Positions 17,563 to 27,788 of a stretch of DNA of 41,556 bases are shown one piece after another. This DNA comes from Gammaproteobacteria bacterium (GTDB lineage Bacteria > Pseudomonadota > Gammaproteobacteria > UBA6429 > Thiohalophilaceae): the NCBI GenBank assembly GCA_030617815.1, contig JAUWUS010000011.1, forward strand, positions 1 to 41,556. The letters run 5' to 3'. Position numbers and translations under genes: made by a program. How positions within the stretch are numbered: the stretch's first letter is position 1; each line of letters begins with the position of its first letter. Below the pieces are notes generated by a model. It saw nothing but the letters and a program-made list of their open reading frames with translations, did not search any database and was not told the DNA's origin.

Positions 17563-18711
17563 TCATGCGCTGACTAACTTGCGGTGCGTTTGTATCGACA
17601 TAAGAACACCAAAAGCCGCCATAATGGTCACCATTGACGTACCACCATAACTAATTAAGGGAAGGGGGAGTCCCACTACGGGTAGTATGCCAGAGACCAT
17701 GCCGATGTTCACAAAAACATAGACAAAAAAGGTTAAAGTGAGACTGCCAGCAACCAGGCGTGAAAAAGTGTCTTGTGCATTAACCGCAATAATGATTCCT
17801 CTACTAATTACCGCAATATAAAGTGCGAGTAGCAACAATATCCCAAGAAAACCAAATTCTTCACTAAATACGGCAAAAACAAAATCGGTTGAGCGTTCAG
17901 GTAAAAAATCCAAATGTGATTGTGTGCCGTTAAGCCAGCCTTTGCCATAGATGCCACCAGAACCAATGGCTATGGTGGACTGAATAATGTGGTAACCGGA
18001 ACCCAATGGATCAGTTTCAGGGTTAATGAAAGTGAGAATACGCTGGCGCTGGTAATCATGGAGTAAATAATTCCAGAATAGGGGCGCACTGGCGGCCATC
18101 AGGGTGATGACACCAAGGATCAATTTCCAGCCTAAACCTGCCAGTAACAGGACAAAAAATCCGGATGAAGCAATTAATAACGAGGTGCCTAAATCAGGTT
18201 GTTTGGCTATTAATAATGTCGGCACAATCACGATAATGGTTGCAATGAATAAGCGGCCACGACGTGGTGGCAAGGGGACTTCAGCCAGATACCATGCAGC
18301 CATAACAGGAACCGCAATTTTCATGAGTTCGGAAGGTTGAAAGCGAAATAAACCCAGGTTTAACCAGCGTTGTGCGCCCTTGCTGACTTCACCGAATATG
18401 AGTACTGCGATGAGCATAAGCAGGCCAATTCCAAATATCCACGGTGCCCATCGTTTTAATGTGTTCGGGTGAATTTGCGCAACGGCAATCATGACGATGA
18501 AAGCGATAAACAGGCGAACAAATTGACGGTTTAAAAGCTCAAGGCTTTGATTCCCTGCACTGTAAAGTACCACCATACCCATGGCGGCAAGCAGCATAAT
18601 ACCTATCCACAAGGGTAAGTCGATATGAAATCGATATAATAATCGGCGTCCTGTACTGAGGCGGTTTTCTTCACGAAAGTCCATGGGGGATAAGCCACTT
18701 TGCGGGTTCAT
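17563..18711 (-). CDS. rodA: Peptidoglycan glycosyltransferase RodA (SEDS family)
   Basis: RodA polymerises glycan strands from lipid II in the elongasome, paired with transpeptidase PBP2. The 382-residue protein has about ten membrane segments. It shows SEDS motifs: GAQRWLNLGLFRFQPSELMK, KQPDLGTSLL, the long periplasmic loop with QSTIAIGSGG and GWLNGTQSHLDFLPE, and the C-terminal GLPLPLISYGGTS. The catalytic Asp of SEDS enzymes is expected in the FLPERSTDF segment. The N-terminus carries about 30 extra hydrophilic residues. Its ATG overlaps the mrdA stop by 4 bp, implying coupled translation with its partner. Confidence 0.96.
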   Translation of the reverse strand: MNPQSGLSPMDFREENRLSTGRRLLYRFHIDLPLWIGIMLLAAMGMVVLYSAGNQSLELLNRQFVRLFIAFIVMIAVAQIHPNTLKRWAPWIFGIGLLMLIAVLIFGEVSKGAQRWLNLGLFRFQPSELMKIAVPVMAAWYLAEVPLPPRRGRLFIATIIVIVPTLLIAKQPDLGTSLLIASSGFFVLLLAGLGWKLILGVITLMAASAPLFWNYLLHDYQRQRILTFINPETDPLGSGYHIIQSTIAIGSGGIYGKGWLNGTQSHLDFLPERSTDFVFAVFSEEFGFLGILLLLALYIAVISRGIIIAVNAQDTFSRLVAGSLTLTFFVYVFVNIGMVSGILPVVGLPLPLISYGGTSMVTIMAAFGVLMSIQTHRKLVSA

Positions 18712-20609
18712 TGAGCGGATTCTCCATGAGTATTTTTTTCTGGCGTTAGTTTTTCTTTTGCCTGATTTAATAAGTATTGATCCATGACTTTACGCACAAT
18801 AGGGGCCGCAGCTGAGCCACCATGGCCCCCATTTTCGACAATTAAAGCAACAGCAATGCGCGGGTTTTCGTACGGAGCAAAGCCAATAAATAAGGCATGA
18901 TCTTGTAATTTTTTCGCAATTTCTTCTTTTTTATACTCAGCATCCTGAGCAATACCAAATACCTGTGCTGTGCCTGTTTTACCTGCCATGGTGTATTGCA
19001 AATTATAGCTAATACCGCGGGCAGTACCGTGAAGTCCGTGAACAACATTTTTCATTGCGCTTAAAATGGTTTTCCAGTTTTTCTCATCGTTAACGGGTAT
19101 GTTTTTTAATGGTAGTGTTTGTGTTGCAATAAGTGGGCTATTTCGTTCATCTTGAATGGCATATAGCATACGCGGTTTAAAACGTTGTCCCATCATGGAA
19201 ATTGCGGCGGTGGCATGGGCAAGTTGTAAGGGTGTCGTGAGCATGTAACCCTGACCAATTCCGATGATGAGCGTTTCACCATGAAACCAGCGCATATTGC
19301 GATTACGTTTTTTCCACTTTCGAGAAGGGTTGATACCGGATAATTCACCGCGTAAATCAATCCCCGTTTTTTGTCCCAGACCAAAATGCGCGAGAAAAGA
19401 AGATATGTTGTCGATACCCAGTTTAAAAGCCAGATCATAAAAATAAACATCACAGGATTCAGTGATGGCTTTTAACAAGTCGGTTTTTTTATGGCCGTGT
19501 TTTTTCCAGTCACGGTAACGACGTTCATCATTTTTCAGCATGTACCAGCCGGGGCAGTCTATTTTCTTACGTGATTGCATATTTTTAATTTCCAGCCCGG
19601 CTAATCCTATGAAGGGTTTAATGGTGGAGCCGGGCGGGTATTGACCGCGCAAGGCACGATTAAAGAGAGGCCGCTCAGGTGAGGTGCTGAGTTCTTTATA
19701 GTTTTTACTGCTGATGCCGTGGATAAATAAATTTGGATCATAAACAGGCATGCTGACCATCGCCAGAACAGCACCATTACGTGGGTCAATTGCGACTAAG
19801 GCACCATTGTTTTCCTTCAGACCTTGTTCGGCAATGGCCTGAACTTTAGTGTCCAGATTTAAATACAGGTTTTTACCTGATACCGGTAGAGTACGACTGA
19901 GTGTATGTAAAACGCGTCCTTGTGCATTTGTTTCAACGCGTTTAAAGCCTACCTTGCCATGTAATATGTCTTCATAAGTACGCTCAACACCCACTTTACC
20001 AATATGGGTGGTTGCACTGTAATTTGACGCATTGAGTTTTCTTAGCTCTCTTTCATTAATGCGGCTGACATAACCGACTGCATGCGCAGCGAGCTTCCCT
20101 TGTGGATAGTGGCGTGAGAGCTGTGCTTTTATGATTACTCCGGGTAATTTATTTTGTTGCACTGAGACTCTCGCAACTTCTTCTTCATTTAAACGAAATC
20201 GCAGCGGTATACCTTCAAAGCGCCTTTTTTTTCGCCGATTTTTATGGAAGTGTTTTAAATCTTCTTTGCTAATACTAATTAACTGGCTTAGATCTTTTAA
20301 TGTTTTATTTAAATCATGAACATGTTCAGGAATAATTTCCAAAGTGAAACTAGGAAGGTTTTGTGCCAGTAAAACACCATTACGATCAAAAATAAGGCCG
20401 CGTGTCGGGGCAATAGGGCGAATGCTGACACGGTTATTTTCTGACAAGGTCGCATAGTGTTGCTGGTTAGTAATTTGTAAAAAAACTAAACGGCTTAATA
20501 ATACAACCAGTAAAAAAAAAATGATCAGGCCAGCAACAAGTACCCGTCTATTAAATATCTGGGTCTCATGAAAATGATCTTTGAGTCTCTGATTAGTGTT
20601 AAAGGCCAT
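18708..20609 (-). CDS. mrdA: Penicillin-binding protein 2 (elongation transpeptidase)
   Basis: PBP2 crosslinks peptidoglycan during cell elongation, working with RodA. The 633-residue class B PBP has a short cytoplasmic tail, one membrane anchor (about 22-45), a pedestal domain (RGLIFDRNGVLLAQN at 70-84) and a transpeptidase domain with S328-T-I-K331, S385-C-D387 and K544-T-G546. The SCD second motif is usual for this family. Translation is tightly coupled: its ATG shares one base with the mreD stop, and its own stop overlaps the rodA start. It lies in the classical mreBCD-mrdA-rodA order. Confidence 0.96.
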   Translation of the reverse strand: MAFNTNQRLKDHFHETQIFNRRVLVAGLIIFFLLVVLLSRLVFLQITNQQHYATLSENNRVSIRPIAPTRGLIFDRNGVLLAQNLPSFTLEIIPEHVHDLNKTLKDLSQLISISKEDLKHFHKNRRKKRRFEGIPLRFRLNEEEVARVSVQQNKLPGVIIKAQLSRHYPQGKLAAHAVGYVSRINERELRKLNASNYSATTHIGKVGVERTYEDILHGKVGFKRVETNAQGRVLHTLSRTLPVSGKNLYLNLDTKVQAIAEQGLKENNGALVAIDPRNGAVLAMVSMPVYDPNLFIHGISSKNYKELSTSPERPLFNRALRGQYPPGSTIKPFIGLAGLEIKNMQSRKKIDCPGWYMLKNDERRYRDWKKHGHKKTDLLKAITESCDVYFYDLAFKLGIDNISSFLAHFGLGQKTGIDLRGELSGINPSRKWKKRNRNMRWFHGETLIIGIGQGYMLTTPLQLAHATAAISMMGQRFKPRMLYAIQDERNSPLIATQTLPLKNIPVNDEKNWKTILSAMKNVVHGLHGTARGISYNLQYTMAGKTGTAQVFGIAQDAEYKKEEIAKKLQDHALFIGFAPYENPRIAVALIVENGGHGGSAAAPIVRKVMDQYLLNQAKEKLTPEKNTHGESAQ

Positions 20610-21097
20610 TAATTGATTTGGTAATAACGTCTTATTTGCCGCATTAATAAATAAGCAACAGGCCAGAATAAAGCTGTGCTAAAGGCAGGCAGAATGAAGA
20701 CTGAGAGTGCAGGAGCGTCACCTAACATACCTTTGATCCATAAGGTGATAGTACCCTGAAACATCATTAATACTAAAATAGTCAATGCTTGTTGCCATAT
20801 TGGAAAAATACGAATGCGTTGATGTAATTTAATGGCCAAATATGCGATTAGAGCAAGGGTTAATGCATGTTGGCCTAATAAAGCATCGGTTGAAACATCA
20901 ACAACCAGTCCGACAATCCAGCCAATACCGACACCGACGCGGTTGGGTATAGCAATACACCAGTAAATTAATACTATGGTGACAAATTCAGGTCGCACTG
21001 TTTGCAGTATTTGTGGCAGAGGTATCATGCTTAAAATAAACGCGACAATAAAGCTGAGTAAAATAACATTACCACCCTGCATTTTTATTCCTTTCAT
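20609..21097 (-). CDS. mreD: Rod-shape-determining membrane protein MreD
   Basis: MreD is a small polytopic inner-membrane protein of the elongasome that contacts MreC. The 162-residue protein has five or six hydrophobic segments, and shares the family's RPEFVTIVLIYWCIAIPNRVG and GIGWIVGLVVDV stretches with the Asp in a membrane helix. The first ATG overlaps the mreC stop by 4 bp. A second ATG five codons on (21082) has AAAGGA at good distance and is an equally likely start. It sits between mreC and mrdA. Confidence 0.93.
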   Translation of the reverse strand: MKGIKMQGGNVILLSFIVAFILSMIPLPQILQTVRPEFVTIVLIYWCIAIPNRVGVGIGWIVGLVVDVSTDALLGQHALTLALIAYLAIKLHQRIRIFPIWQQALTILVLMMFQGTITLWIKGMLGDAPALSVFILPAFSTALFWPVAYLLMRQIRRYYQIN

Positions 21098-22038
21098 GGG
21101 GCTTTTTTCTCTTTTGCAGGATTATTTTTTTTCAGGCTTTCTATCTGCGTGGTATTTTCTGATTTTAAGCTGCTTTCCATTTGGCATGGGTTTGCCGGAT
21201 TTGGTTTAGCTTTACCGCCTGGCCAGACTAATAAAATATCACGACTACGATCAAGCTCGGCTACTGGTTCGGCCAGCACTTCTGCGAAAGGCAGGCTGGG
21301 GTCAATATTAATTTCGACGACAATAGCGGCGGGATAACCGACTGGAAAAACACAACCCAGACCAGAAGTGACAAGTAAATCACCCACCTTAATATCTGCA
21401 TTATTCGGCAAATGGGGTATCTCCAGACGAGTTTGGCTGCCGGTACCTTTAGCAATGGCGCGTAAACCATTTCGATTAACCTGAATGGGCAGAGCATGCC
21501 CCGGATCGGTGATCAGTAAAGCGGTACTTGAAAAAGGTTCAATGTGGACTAATTTGCCCATAACACCTTTGGCATCAACAAAGGGTTGGCCAGAATAAAT
21601 ATCATCATTTGCAACGGAGCCCTTATTAATGGTGACTTGTTGTTTGTAGGGGTCCATATCAACAGAGAGTAATTCGGCAATTAAAATGCGCTCGCCTACA
21701 CGCTTGGATGACTCCAGTAAATTTCTTAAATGAATGTTCTCGGCTTCGATAAAATTCAGCTTTTGTAACTGGGTGGTTAAAATCAGGTTTTGTGTGCGCA
21801 AGGTAGTGTTATCTTCTCGCAATGTTTTGCGGCTGGTAAAACTATCTGAAGCCCAGTCACCAACATTAGCAGGAAAATTAACCAGGTACTGAAGCGGGTA
21901 AACCAAAACAGCAATACTTGAACGCAGGGTATTAACGTGTGTTGTACGGTGATCCAATGTCATTAGTGCGATAGACATCAGCACCAGAATAATGAGGCGA
22001 TTACCTAAGGATGGGCCCTGGATGAATAAAAGTTTAAT
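21094..22038 (-). CDS. mreC: Rod-shape-determining protein MreC (probable AUU start)
   Basis: MreC is a bitopic periplasmic scaffold linking MreB filaments to PBP2-RodA. It has one membrane helix, a coiled coil (about 65-110) and the beta-rich MreC core (VTINKGSVANDDIYSGQPF, ITDPGHALPIQVNRNG, VGDLLVTSGLGCVFPVGYP). Conventional starts begin at GTG 21984 or ATG 21978, but these fall inside the membrane helix and have no ribosome-binding site. The frame stays open upstream: an ATT at 22036-22038 lies 9 nt behind GGAGG (within 22046-22052) and gives a protein whose early FIQGPSLGNRL aligns with the FSRGPSLQIRL of E. coli MreC. I therefore extend the gene to 22038 (314 residues). It is 117 bp after mreB. 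Confidence 0.85.
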   Translation of the reverse strand: MKLLFIQGPSLGNRLIILVLMSIALMTLDHRTTHVNTLRSSIAVLVYPLQYLVNFPANVGDWASDSFTSRKTLREDNTTLRTQNLILTTQLQKLNFIEAENIHLRNLLESSKRVGERILIAELLSVDMDPYKQQVTINKGSVANDDIYSGQPFVDAKGVMGKLVHIEPFSSTALLITDPGHALPIQVNRNGLRAIAKGTGSQTRLEIPHLPNNADIKVGDLLVTSGLGCVFPVGYPAAIVVEINIDPSLPFAEVLAEPVAELDRSRDILLVWPGGKAKPNPANPCQMESSLKSENTTQIESLKKNNPAKEKKAP

Positions 22039-22120
22039 GCGGTTACCCCTCCAGTTTATTCGTTTTAGTTCTATTTATTATTTTATTGAATTTTTATTCT
22101 GGATTATTTTTTGAGCGGTT

Positions 22121-22146
22121 GCTCTCTTCGCAAATTCGGAGAGAGC
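22121..22146 (-). other. Hairpin just after mreB
   Basis: A 7-bp stem (GCTCTCT / AGAGAGC) with a 12-nt loop begins about 10 nt after the mreB stop. It lacks a following U-tract, so it is not a standard terminator. It may protect the mreB message or reduce read-through into mreC, a common way of setting a high MreB:MreC ratio; this is inference. Confidence 0.4.
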
Positions 22147-22155
22147 GAATAGATT

Positions 22156-23220
<1,065 letters not shown>

Positions 23221-23365
23221 TTATAGTAATTAAAAGAGAATCCCAAGCCGTTACTTTAATTAATAAGGGCCAAATGAGCAAGCAGCCAGTAATGATAACT
23301 GGTAGAATTTGCCGAACCCATCACAGGGTCTTTCAAATAAAGAGTAATTGTGGAGCTAAACCCCT

Positions 23366-23653
23366 ATGTCACTGGACAAAAATGACGTTGAAAAAATAGC
23401 ACATTTGGCAAGATTGGCCATTGCCGATGAAGATATTCCCGGATATGCCGGAAGTCTTAGCAGTATTTTGCAGTTGGTTGAGCAAATGGATGCAGTGGAT
23501 ACCAAGAATGTTTTGCCAATGGCACACCCGCAAGATGCGCACCAACGTTTGCGTGAAGATGTTGTCACTGAAAAAAACCAACGTGAACATTTTCAGAAAA
23601 TTACCGAAAATGTGGAAAATGGCTTATATCTCGTACCTAAAGTTTTAGATTAA
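23366..23653 (+). CDS. gatC: Asp-tRNA(Asn)/Glu-tRNA(Gln) amidotransferase subunit C
   Basis: GatC is the small subunit that holds GatA and GatB together in the amidotransferase converting misacylated Glu-tRNA(Gln) and/or Asp-tRNA(Asn) to the correct forms. The 95-residue protein has the family pattern: [12 protein letters not shown] at the start, [20 protein letters not shown] in the middle, LREDVV, and the ending [12 protein letters not shown] lies about 10 nt before the ATG. It heads gatC-gatA-gatB, in the usual order, and diverges from mreB. Confidence 0.95.
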   Translation: MSLDKNDVEKIAHLARLAIADEDIPGYAGSLSSILQLVEQMDAVDTKNVLPMAHPQDAHQRLREDVVTEKNQREHFQKITENVENGLYLVPKVLD

Positions 23654-23691
23654 ATACGGGTAAAAATCCCAGGAATTTAAAGAGTAATAAC

Positions 23692-25146
23692 ATGCATAGT
23701 AAAACCATTGCCGAACTTGCCGAAGGGTTAAAGATAGGCGATTTTTCCAGTGAAGAACTCACTAAAAGTTTCCTGCAACGAATTAAACAATATGATGCGG
23801 AGTTAAACAGTTTCATTACTGTGAGTGAAGATCATGCGCTGGCACAAGCGCGTGCTGCAGATGAATTAATTGCTAAAGGCGCAAGCTCAGTTTTGACCGG
23901 TATTCCCCTGGCACAAAAGGATATTTTTTGTACTAACGGTATTAAAACAACCTGCGGTTCAAAAATGTTGGATAACTTTATTGCGCCATACGATGCGACA
24001 GTTATTCATCATTTTAATCAGGCGGGTGCGGTCATGCTGGGTAAAACCAATATGGATGAATTTGCTATGGGTTCATCTAATGAAACCAGTTTTTATGGCT
24101 CGGTTAAAAACCCGTGGGATACAACTACTGTTCCTGGTGGTTCATCAGGCGGTTCAGCGGCAGCCGTTGCTGCACGTTTGGCTCCGGCAGCAACAGGTAC
24201 GGATACGGGTGGTTCAATTCGTCAGCCGGCGGCACTTTGTGGACTCACTGGTTTAAAACCGACTTATGGTCGGATTTCTCGTTACGGCATGATCGCCTTT
24301 GCTTCAAGTCTGGATCAAGCAGGTACCTTTACACAAACAGCAGAAGATTCTGCATTGATGCTCAATGTTATGTCGGGTTTTGATGAAAAAGATTCAACCA
24401 GTGTTGATAAAGATGTGCCAGATTACACTGCAAACTTAAGCCAGCCTTTAAACGGTTTAAAAATCGGTTTACCAAAAGAATACTTTGGCGAAGGTTTAAA
24501 TGCCGATGTGGCGAAAGTTGTTGAAGAAGCAGTAGCTGAATATAAAAAAATGGGTGCTGAAATTGTGGATATCAGTTTACCGAATTCGCATTTATCAGTA
24601 CCCGCTTATTATGTAATCGCTCCAGCAGAATGTTCATCAAACCTTTCACGTTTTGACGGTGTACGTTTTGGTTATCGTTGCGAAGATCCAAAAGATTTAG
24701 AAGATATGTATAAGCGTAGTCGCGGTGAAGGTTTTGGTGAAGAAGTGAAACGTCGCATTATGATTGGAGCTTATGTTTTATCTGCCGGTTATTACGATGC
24801 TTATTATTTAAAAGCACAAAAAATTCGTCGCTTAATCAGTGATGACTTTAAAGCGGCATTTGAAAAAGTCGATGTCATCATGGGCCCGACTTCACCAGAA
24901 GTTGCTTTTAAAGCCGGTGAAAAATCAGATGATCCTGTTTCAATGTATTTATCCGATATTTATACCATTGCAACCAATCTTGCAGGTTTACCGGGCATGT
25001 CAGTGCCTTGTGGTTTCTCAAATAAAATGCCGGTGGGTTTGCAAATTATCGGTAATTATTTTGATGAATCGCGTTTGTTAAATATTGCACATCAATATCA
25101 ACAAACAACAGGCTGGCATAAACAAATGCCGGAAGGATATAAATAA
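23692..25146 (+). CDS. gatA: Asp-tRNA(Asn)/Glu-tRNA(Gln) amidotransferase subunit A
   Basis: GatA is the glutaminase subunit, releasing ammonia from glutamine and channelling it to GatB. The 484-residue protein belongs to the amidase-signature family, with the Ser-cisSer-Lys triad visible as K76 (PLAQKDIFC), S151 ([13 protein letters not shown]) and S175 ([11 protein letters not shown]), the last being the nucleophile. The C-terminal [14 protein letters not shown] and [13 protein letters not shown] segments are typical. It starts 38 bp after gatC. A palindromic ACCACAGAGG repeat separates it from gatB. Confidence 0.97.
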   Translation: MHSKTIAELAEGLKIGDFSSEELTKSFLQRIKQYDAELNSFITVSEDHALAQARAADELIAKGASSVLTGIPLAQKDIFCTNGIKTTCGSKMLDNFIAPYDATVIHHFNQAGAVMLGKTNMDEFAMGSSNETSFYGSVKNPWDTTTVPGGSSGGSAAAVAARLAPAATGTDTGGSIRQPAALCGLTGLKPTYGRISRYGMIAFASSLDQAGTFTQTAEDSALMLNVMSGFDEKDSTSVDKDVPDYTANLSQPLNGLKIGLPKEYFGEGLNADVAKVVEEAVAEYKKMGAEIVDISLPNSHLSVPAYYVIAPAECSSNLSRFDGVRFGYRCEDPKDLEDMYKRSRGEGFGEEVKRRIMIGAYVLSAGYYDAYYLKAQKIRRLISDDFKAAFEKVDVIMGPTSPEVAFKAGEKSDDPVSMYLSDIYTIATNLAGLPGMSVPCGFSNKMPVGLQIIGNYFDESRLLNIAHQYQQTTGWHKQMPEGYK

Positions 25147-25149
25147 ATA

Positions 25150-25209
25150 TTAACCACAGAGGTATACAGATTTTTTATATTTTGTGTATCCCTGTGTCCT
25201 CTGTGGTAA
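25150..25209. repeat. ACCACAGAGG-type inverted repeat, copy 1 (gatA-gatB spacer)
   Basis: A 60-bp imperfect palindrome with outer arms TTAACCACAGAGG and CCTCTGTGGTAA and an AT-rich centre. It starts within 5 bases of the gatA stop and leaves about 27 bp to gatB. Arms of the same type flank the spacer before ispE, and degraded pieces lie after gatB and moeB. It probably forms a hairpin within the gatCAB message. Confidence 0.75.
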
Positions 25210-25236
25210 AGAAAGATTTCAAGTAAGGTAAAAGTT

Positions 25237-26670
25237 ATGGAATGGGAAACAGTTATTGGTTTAGAGATTCATACCCAGCTTGCAACCAGGAGTAAAATTT
25301 TCTCTGGTGCAGCAACAGCCTATGGTGCTGAACCAAATACACAAGCATGTGCGGTTGATTTAGGTTTGCCCGGTGTGTTGCCCGTGTTGAATAAAGAAGC
25401 TATTAGCATGGGAGTTAAATTTGGTTTGGCTCTTGATGCTGAAATTGGAATGACTTCTGTATTTGATCGTAAAAATTATTTTTACCCTGATCTTCCTAAA
25501 GGCTATCAAACAACACAAATGGATTTCCCAATAGTTGGTAAAGGTTCATTGATCATTGAGTTAGAAGATGGAACAACAAAAGTGATTGGTGTGACTCGTG
25601 CGCATTTAGAAGAAGATGCGGGAAAATCACTACATGAAGACTTCCATGGTATGACAGGAATAGATTTAAACCGTGCAGGCACCCCTCTTTTAGAAATTGT
25701 TTCTGAACCGGATATGCGTTCAGCGAAAGAAGCTGTGGCTTACATGCGTAAGATGCATTCACTGGTACGTTACATTGGTATTAGTGATGGCAACATGCAA
25801 GAAGGTTCATTCCGTTGTGATGCCAATGTTTCTGTGCGACCTAAAGGGCAAAAAGAATTTGGTACGCGTGCAGAGTTAAAAAATATTAACTCATTCCGTT
25901 TTGTAGAACGCGCCATTAATATAGAAGTTGAACGTCAAATAGATTTACTTGAAGCAGGCGGAACAGTGGTTCAGGAAACCCGTCTTTATGATGCGGATAA
26001 AGATGAAACCCGATCAATGCGTTCAAAAGAAGAAGCGAATGATTATCGTTATTTCCCTGATCCTGATTTATTACCAATAAAAATCACCTCTGAGTTTGTT
26101 GAACAGATTCGTGAAACATTACCAGAGTTACCTGATGCCAAAAAAGCCCGCTTCATTGAAAGTTTTGCTTTGAAAGCAGAAGATGTTGCAACAATAATAT
26201 CATCACGTGAAACAGCAGATTACTTTGAAATTGTTGCCGATAAATGTGGTGATGCAAAATTGGCGGCAAACTGGGTGATAGGTGAATTATCGGGTTATCT
26301 TAACAAAGAAGATACTGACATAATAGCAAGTCCAGTTACTGCTGAAATGTTAGCGTTGTTATTAACGCGCATTAAAGACGACACTATCTCTGGAAAAATT
26401 GCTAAACAAGTGTTTGAAGCGTTATGGAATGGTGAAGGTGAAAACGCTGATGCTATTATTGAAAGCAAAGGTTTAAAACAAATTACCGACACAGGGGCAA
26501 TCGAAGCTATTGTTGATGAAATAATCGCTGCGAACCCTGAACAGGTTGAACAGTTCAAAGCCGGTAAAGAAAAAGTACTCGGTTTTTTTGTTGGCCAATG
26601 TATGAAAGCCTCAAAAGGCAAAGCCAATCCAGGTCAGTTAAACCAACTCATCCGGGATAAACTTAAGTAA
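25237..26670 (+). CDS. gatB: Asp-tRNA(Asn)/Glu-tRNA(Gln) amidotransferase subunit B
   Basis: GatB phosphorylates the misacylated Glu or Asp on the tRNA and substitutes ammonia delivered from GatA. The 477-residue protein opens with [15 protein letters not shown], then carries the family segments [43 protein letters not shown] and [15 protein letters not shown]. The C-terminal 150 residues are the YqeY-like helical tail that binds tRNA, ending [14 protein letters not shown]. It follows gatA after 90 bp containing a palindromic repeat. hslO follows after 43 bp. Confidence 0.97.
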   Translation: MEWETVIGLEIHTQLATRSKIFSGAATAYGAEPNTQACAVDLGLPGVLPVLNKEAISMGVKFGLALDAEIGMTSVFDRKNYFYPDLPKGYQTTQMDFPIVGKGSLIIELEDGTTKVIGVTRAHLEEDAGKSLHEDFHGMTGIDLNRAGTPLLEIVSEPDMRSAKEAVAYMRKMHSLVRYIGISDGNMQEGSFRCDANVSVRPKGQKEFGTRAELKNINSFRFVERAINIEVERQIDLLEAGGTVVQETRLYDADKDETRSMRSKEEANDYRYFPDPDLLPIKITSEFVEQIRETLPELPDAKKARFIESFALKAEDVATIISSRETADYFEIVADKCGDAKLAANWVIGELSGYLNKEDTDIIASPVTAEMLALLLTRIKDDTISGKIAKQVFEALWNGEGENADAIIESKGLKQITDTGAIEAIVDEIIAANPEQVEQFKAGKEKVLGFFVGQCMKASKGKANPGQLNQLIRDKLK

Positions 26671-26713
26671 AAGAATTAACCTCCGTGCCCTCTATAGTTT
26701 AAATTTTAATATT

Positions 26714-27631
26714 ATGAAAGATACCCTGCAACGATTTTTATTTGAAAACCTTGCCGTACGTGGTGAACTTGTTCATCTCGATGCTACCTGGCAAGCGGTG
26801 CTCGAACGCCACGATTATCCTCCAGCAGTTCAAAAAGTGTTGGGTGAGTTAATGTCGGCGGTTAGCTTACTGATGGCAACTCTTAAATTTAAAGGCCAGT
26901 TAATTGCACAAATACAAGGCGATGGCCCGATAAGTTTGCTGGTGGTTGAGGGTTCAAGTGATAAAACATTACGCGCAATGGCAACGTGTAAAAATGATGA
27001 TTTTAATGATGAAAGTTTACATGGGCTTTTTGGTGATGCCCGACTGGTTATTACACTTGAACCGGAACAAGGCGAGCGTTATCAAGGTATTGTTGCTTTA
27101 ACAGGTGAGAATTTAGCCGGTGCATTAACGGATTATTTACTTCGTTCAGAACAATTAGATACAAATATCTGGTTAGTTGCCGATGATAAACAAGCCGCGG
27201 GTTTATTAATTCAAAAGTTACCGGAAACTAAAGAGCCCCAATACCGTTCAAATATTCTGGGTGTCGCTGAAGCTGATCCTGAGAAGGATGTAGATGGCTG
27301 GAACCGTATCCAGCAACTTTCATCAACCATTAAAGATGAAGAGTTGCTGGAGCTTGATGCAGAAGAAATAATTCATCGCCTCTATCATGAAGAAGATATA
27401 CGCTTGTTTGATGCTGAACTGATATCTTTTCGTTGTCGCTGTTCGCGCGAACGCGTTGCAAACATGTTGCTCTCTTTAGGTGCGGAAGAAGTACAGAGTA
27501 TGATCAAGGAGTTGACTAAGATTGAAGTGGCGTGTGAGTTTTGTAATCATAATTACAGTTTTGATGCGGTAGATGCAGAGCAACTTTTTGCTTCGGGTAT
27601 TGCACACCAAACACCTAAAACCGAACAATAA
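26714..27631 (+). CDS. hslO: Redox-regulated holdase chaperone Hsp33
   Basis: Hsp33 is a cytoplasmic chaperone switched on by oxidative unfolding of its C-terminal zinc domain. The 305-residue protein has the N-terminal beta-rich domain (LMSAVSLLMATLKFKGQLIAQIQG) and a linker. Its four zinc cysteines are C241 and C243 (CRCSRERV) and C274 and C277 (CEFC), the exact CxC-CxxC pattern. The 18-residue stretch after the second motif is longer than usual. I see no clear ribosome-binding site before the ATG, only an AT-rich leader, so translation may be weak or coupled to gatB. The stop is abutted by a palindromic element. Confidence 0.95.
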   Translation: MKDTLQRFLFENLAVRGELVHLDATWQAVLERHDYPPAVQKVLGELMSAVSLLMATLKFKGQLIAQIQGDGPISLLVVEGSSDKTLRAMATCKNDDFNDESLHGLFGDARLVITLEPEQGERYQGIVALTGENLAGALTDYLLRSEQLDTNIWLVADDKQAAGLLIQKLPETKEPQYRSNILGVAEADPEKDVDGWNRIQQLSSTIKDEELLELDAEEIIHRLYHEEDIRLFDAELISFRCRCSRERVANMLLSLGAEEVQSMIKELTKIEVACEFCNHNYSFDAVDAEQLFASGIAHQTPKTEQ

Positions 27632-27763
27632 TTCACGAATGCTGCGAAGCCAGATAACTGCGTTAAAACTTCTTCAAAATGCTCATGTACTTATCGTACA
27701 CTCCGCTTTTTCATCAGTTTTGCCTTGTTCTCTGGCTTCTCGCTATCCGTGCAGAGGTTTCAA
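27632..27763 (+). repeat. Palindromic interspersed element (MITE-like), copy 2
   Basis: Starts directly after the hslO stop. Its ends (TTCACGAATGCTGCGAAGCC and CTTCTCGCTATCCGTGCAGA) are imperfect inverted repeats that match copy 1. The core ACTTCTTCAAAATGCTCATG and the CATCAGTTTTGCCTT segment are almost the same as the surA-downstream copy read in the surA direction. It lies between convergent hslO and moeB, where it may end transcription from either side. Confidence 0.85.
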
Positions 27764-27788
27764 TGTATTTTAACTATTAGAAGTAGAG

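Noticed and set aside
18708..20609. PBP2 second motif SCD instead of SxN taken as an inactivating change
   Set aside because: S-x-D is the usual form in the PBP2 family, and SxxK and KTG are intact.
22121..22146. Rho-independent terminator after mreB
   Set aside because: The stem is not followed by a U-tract; kept only as a hairpin.
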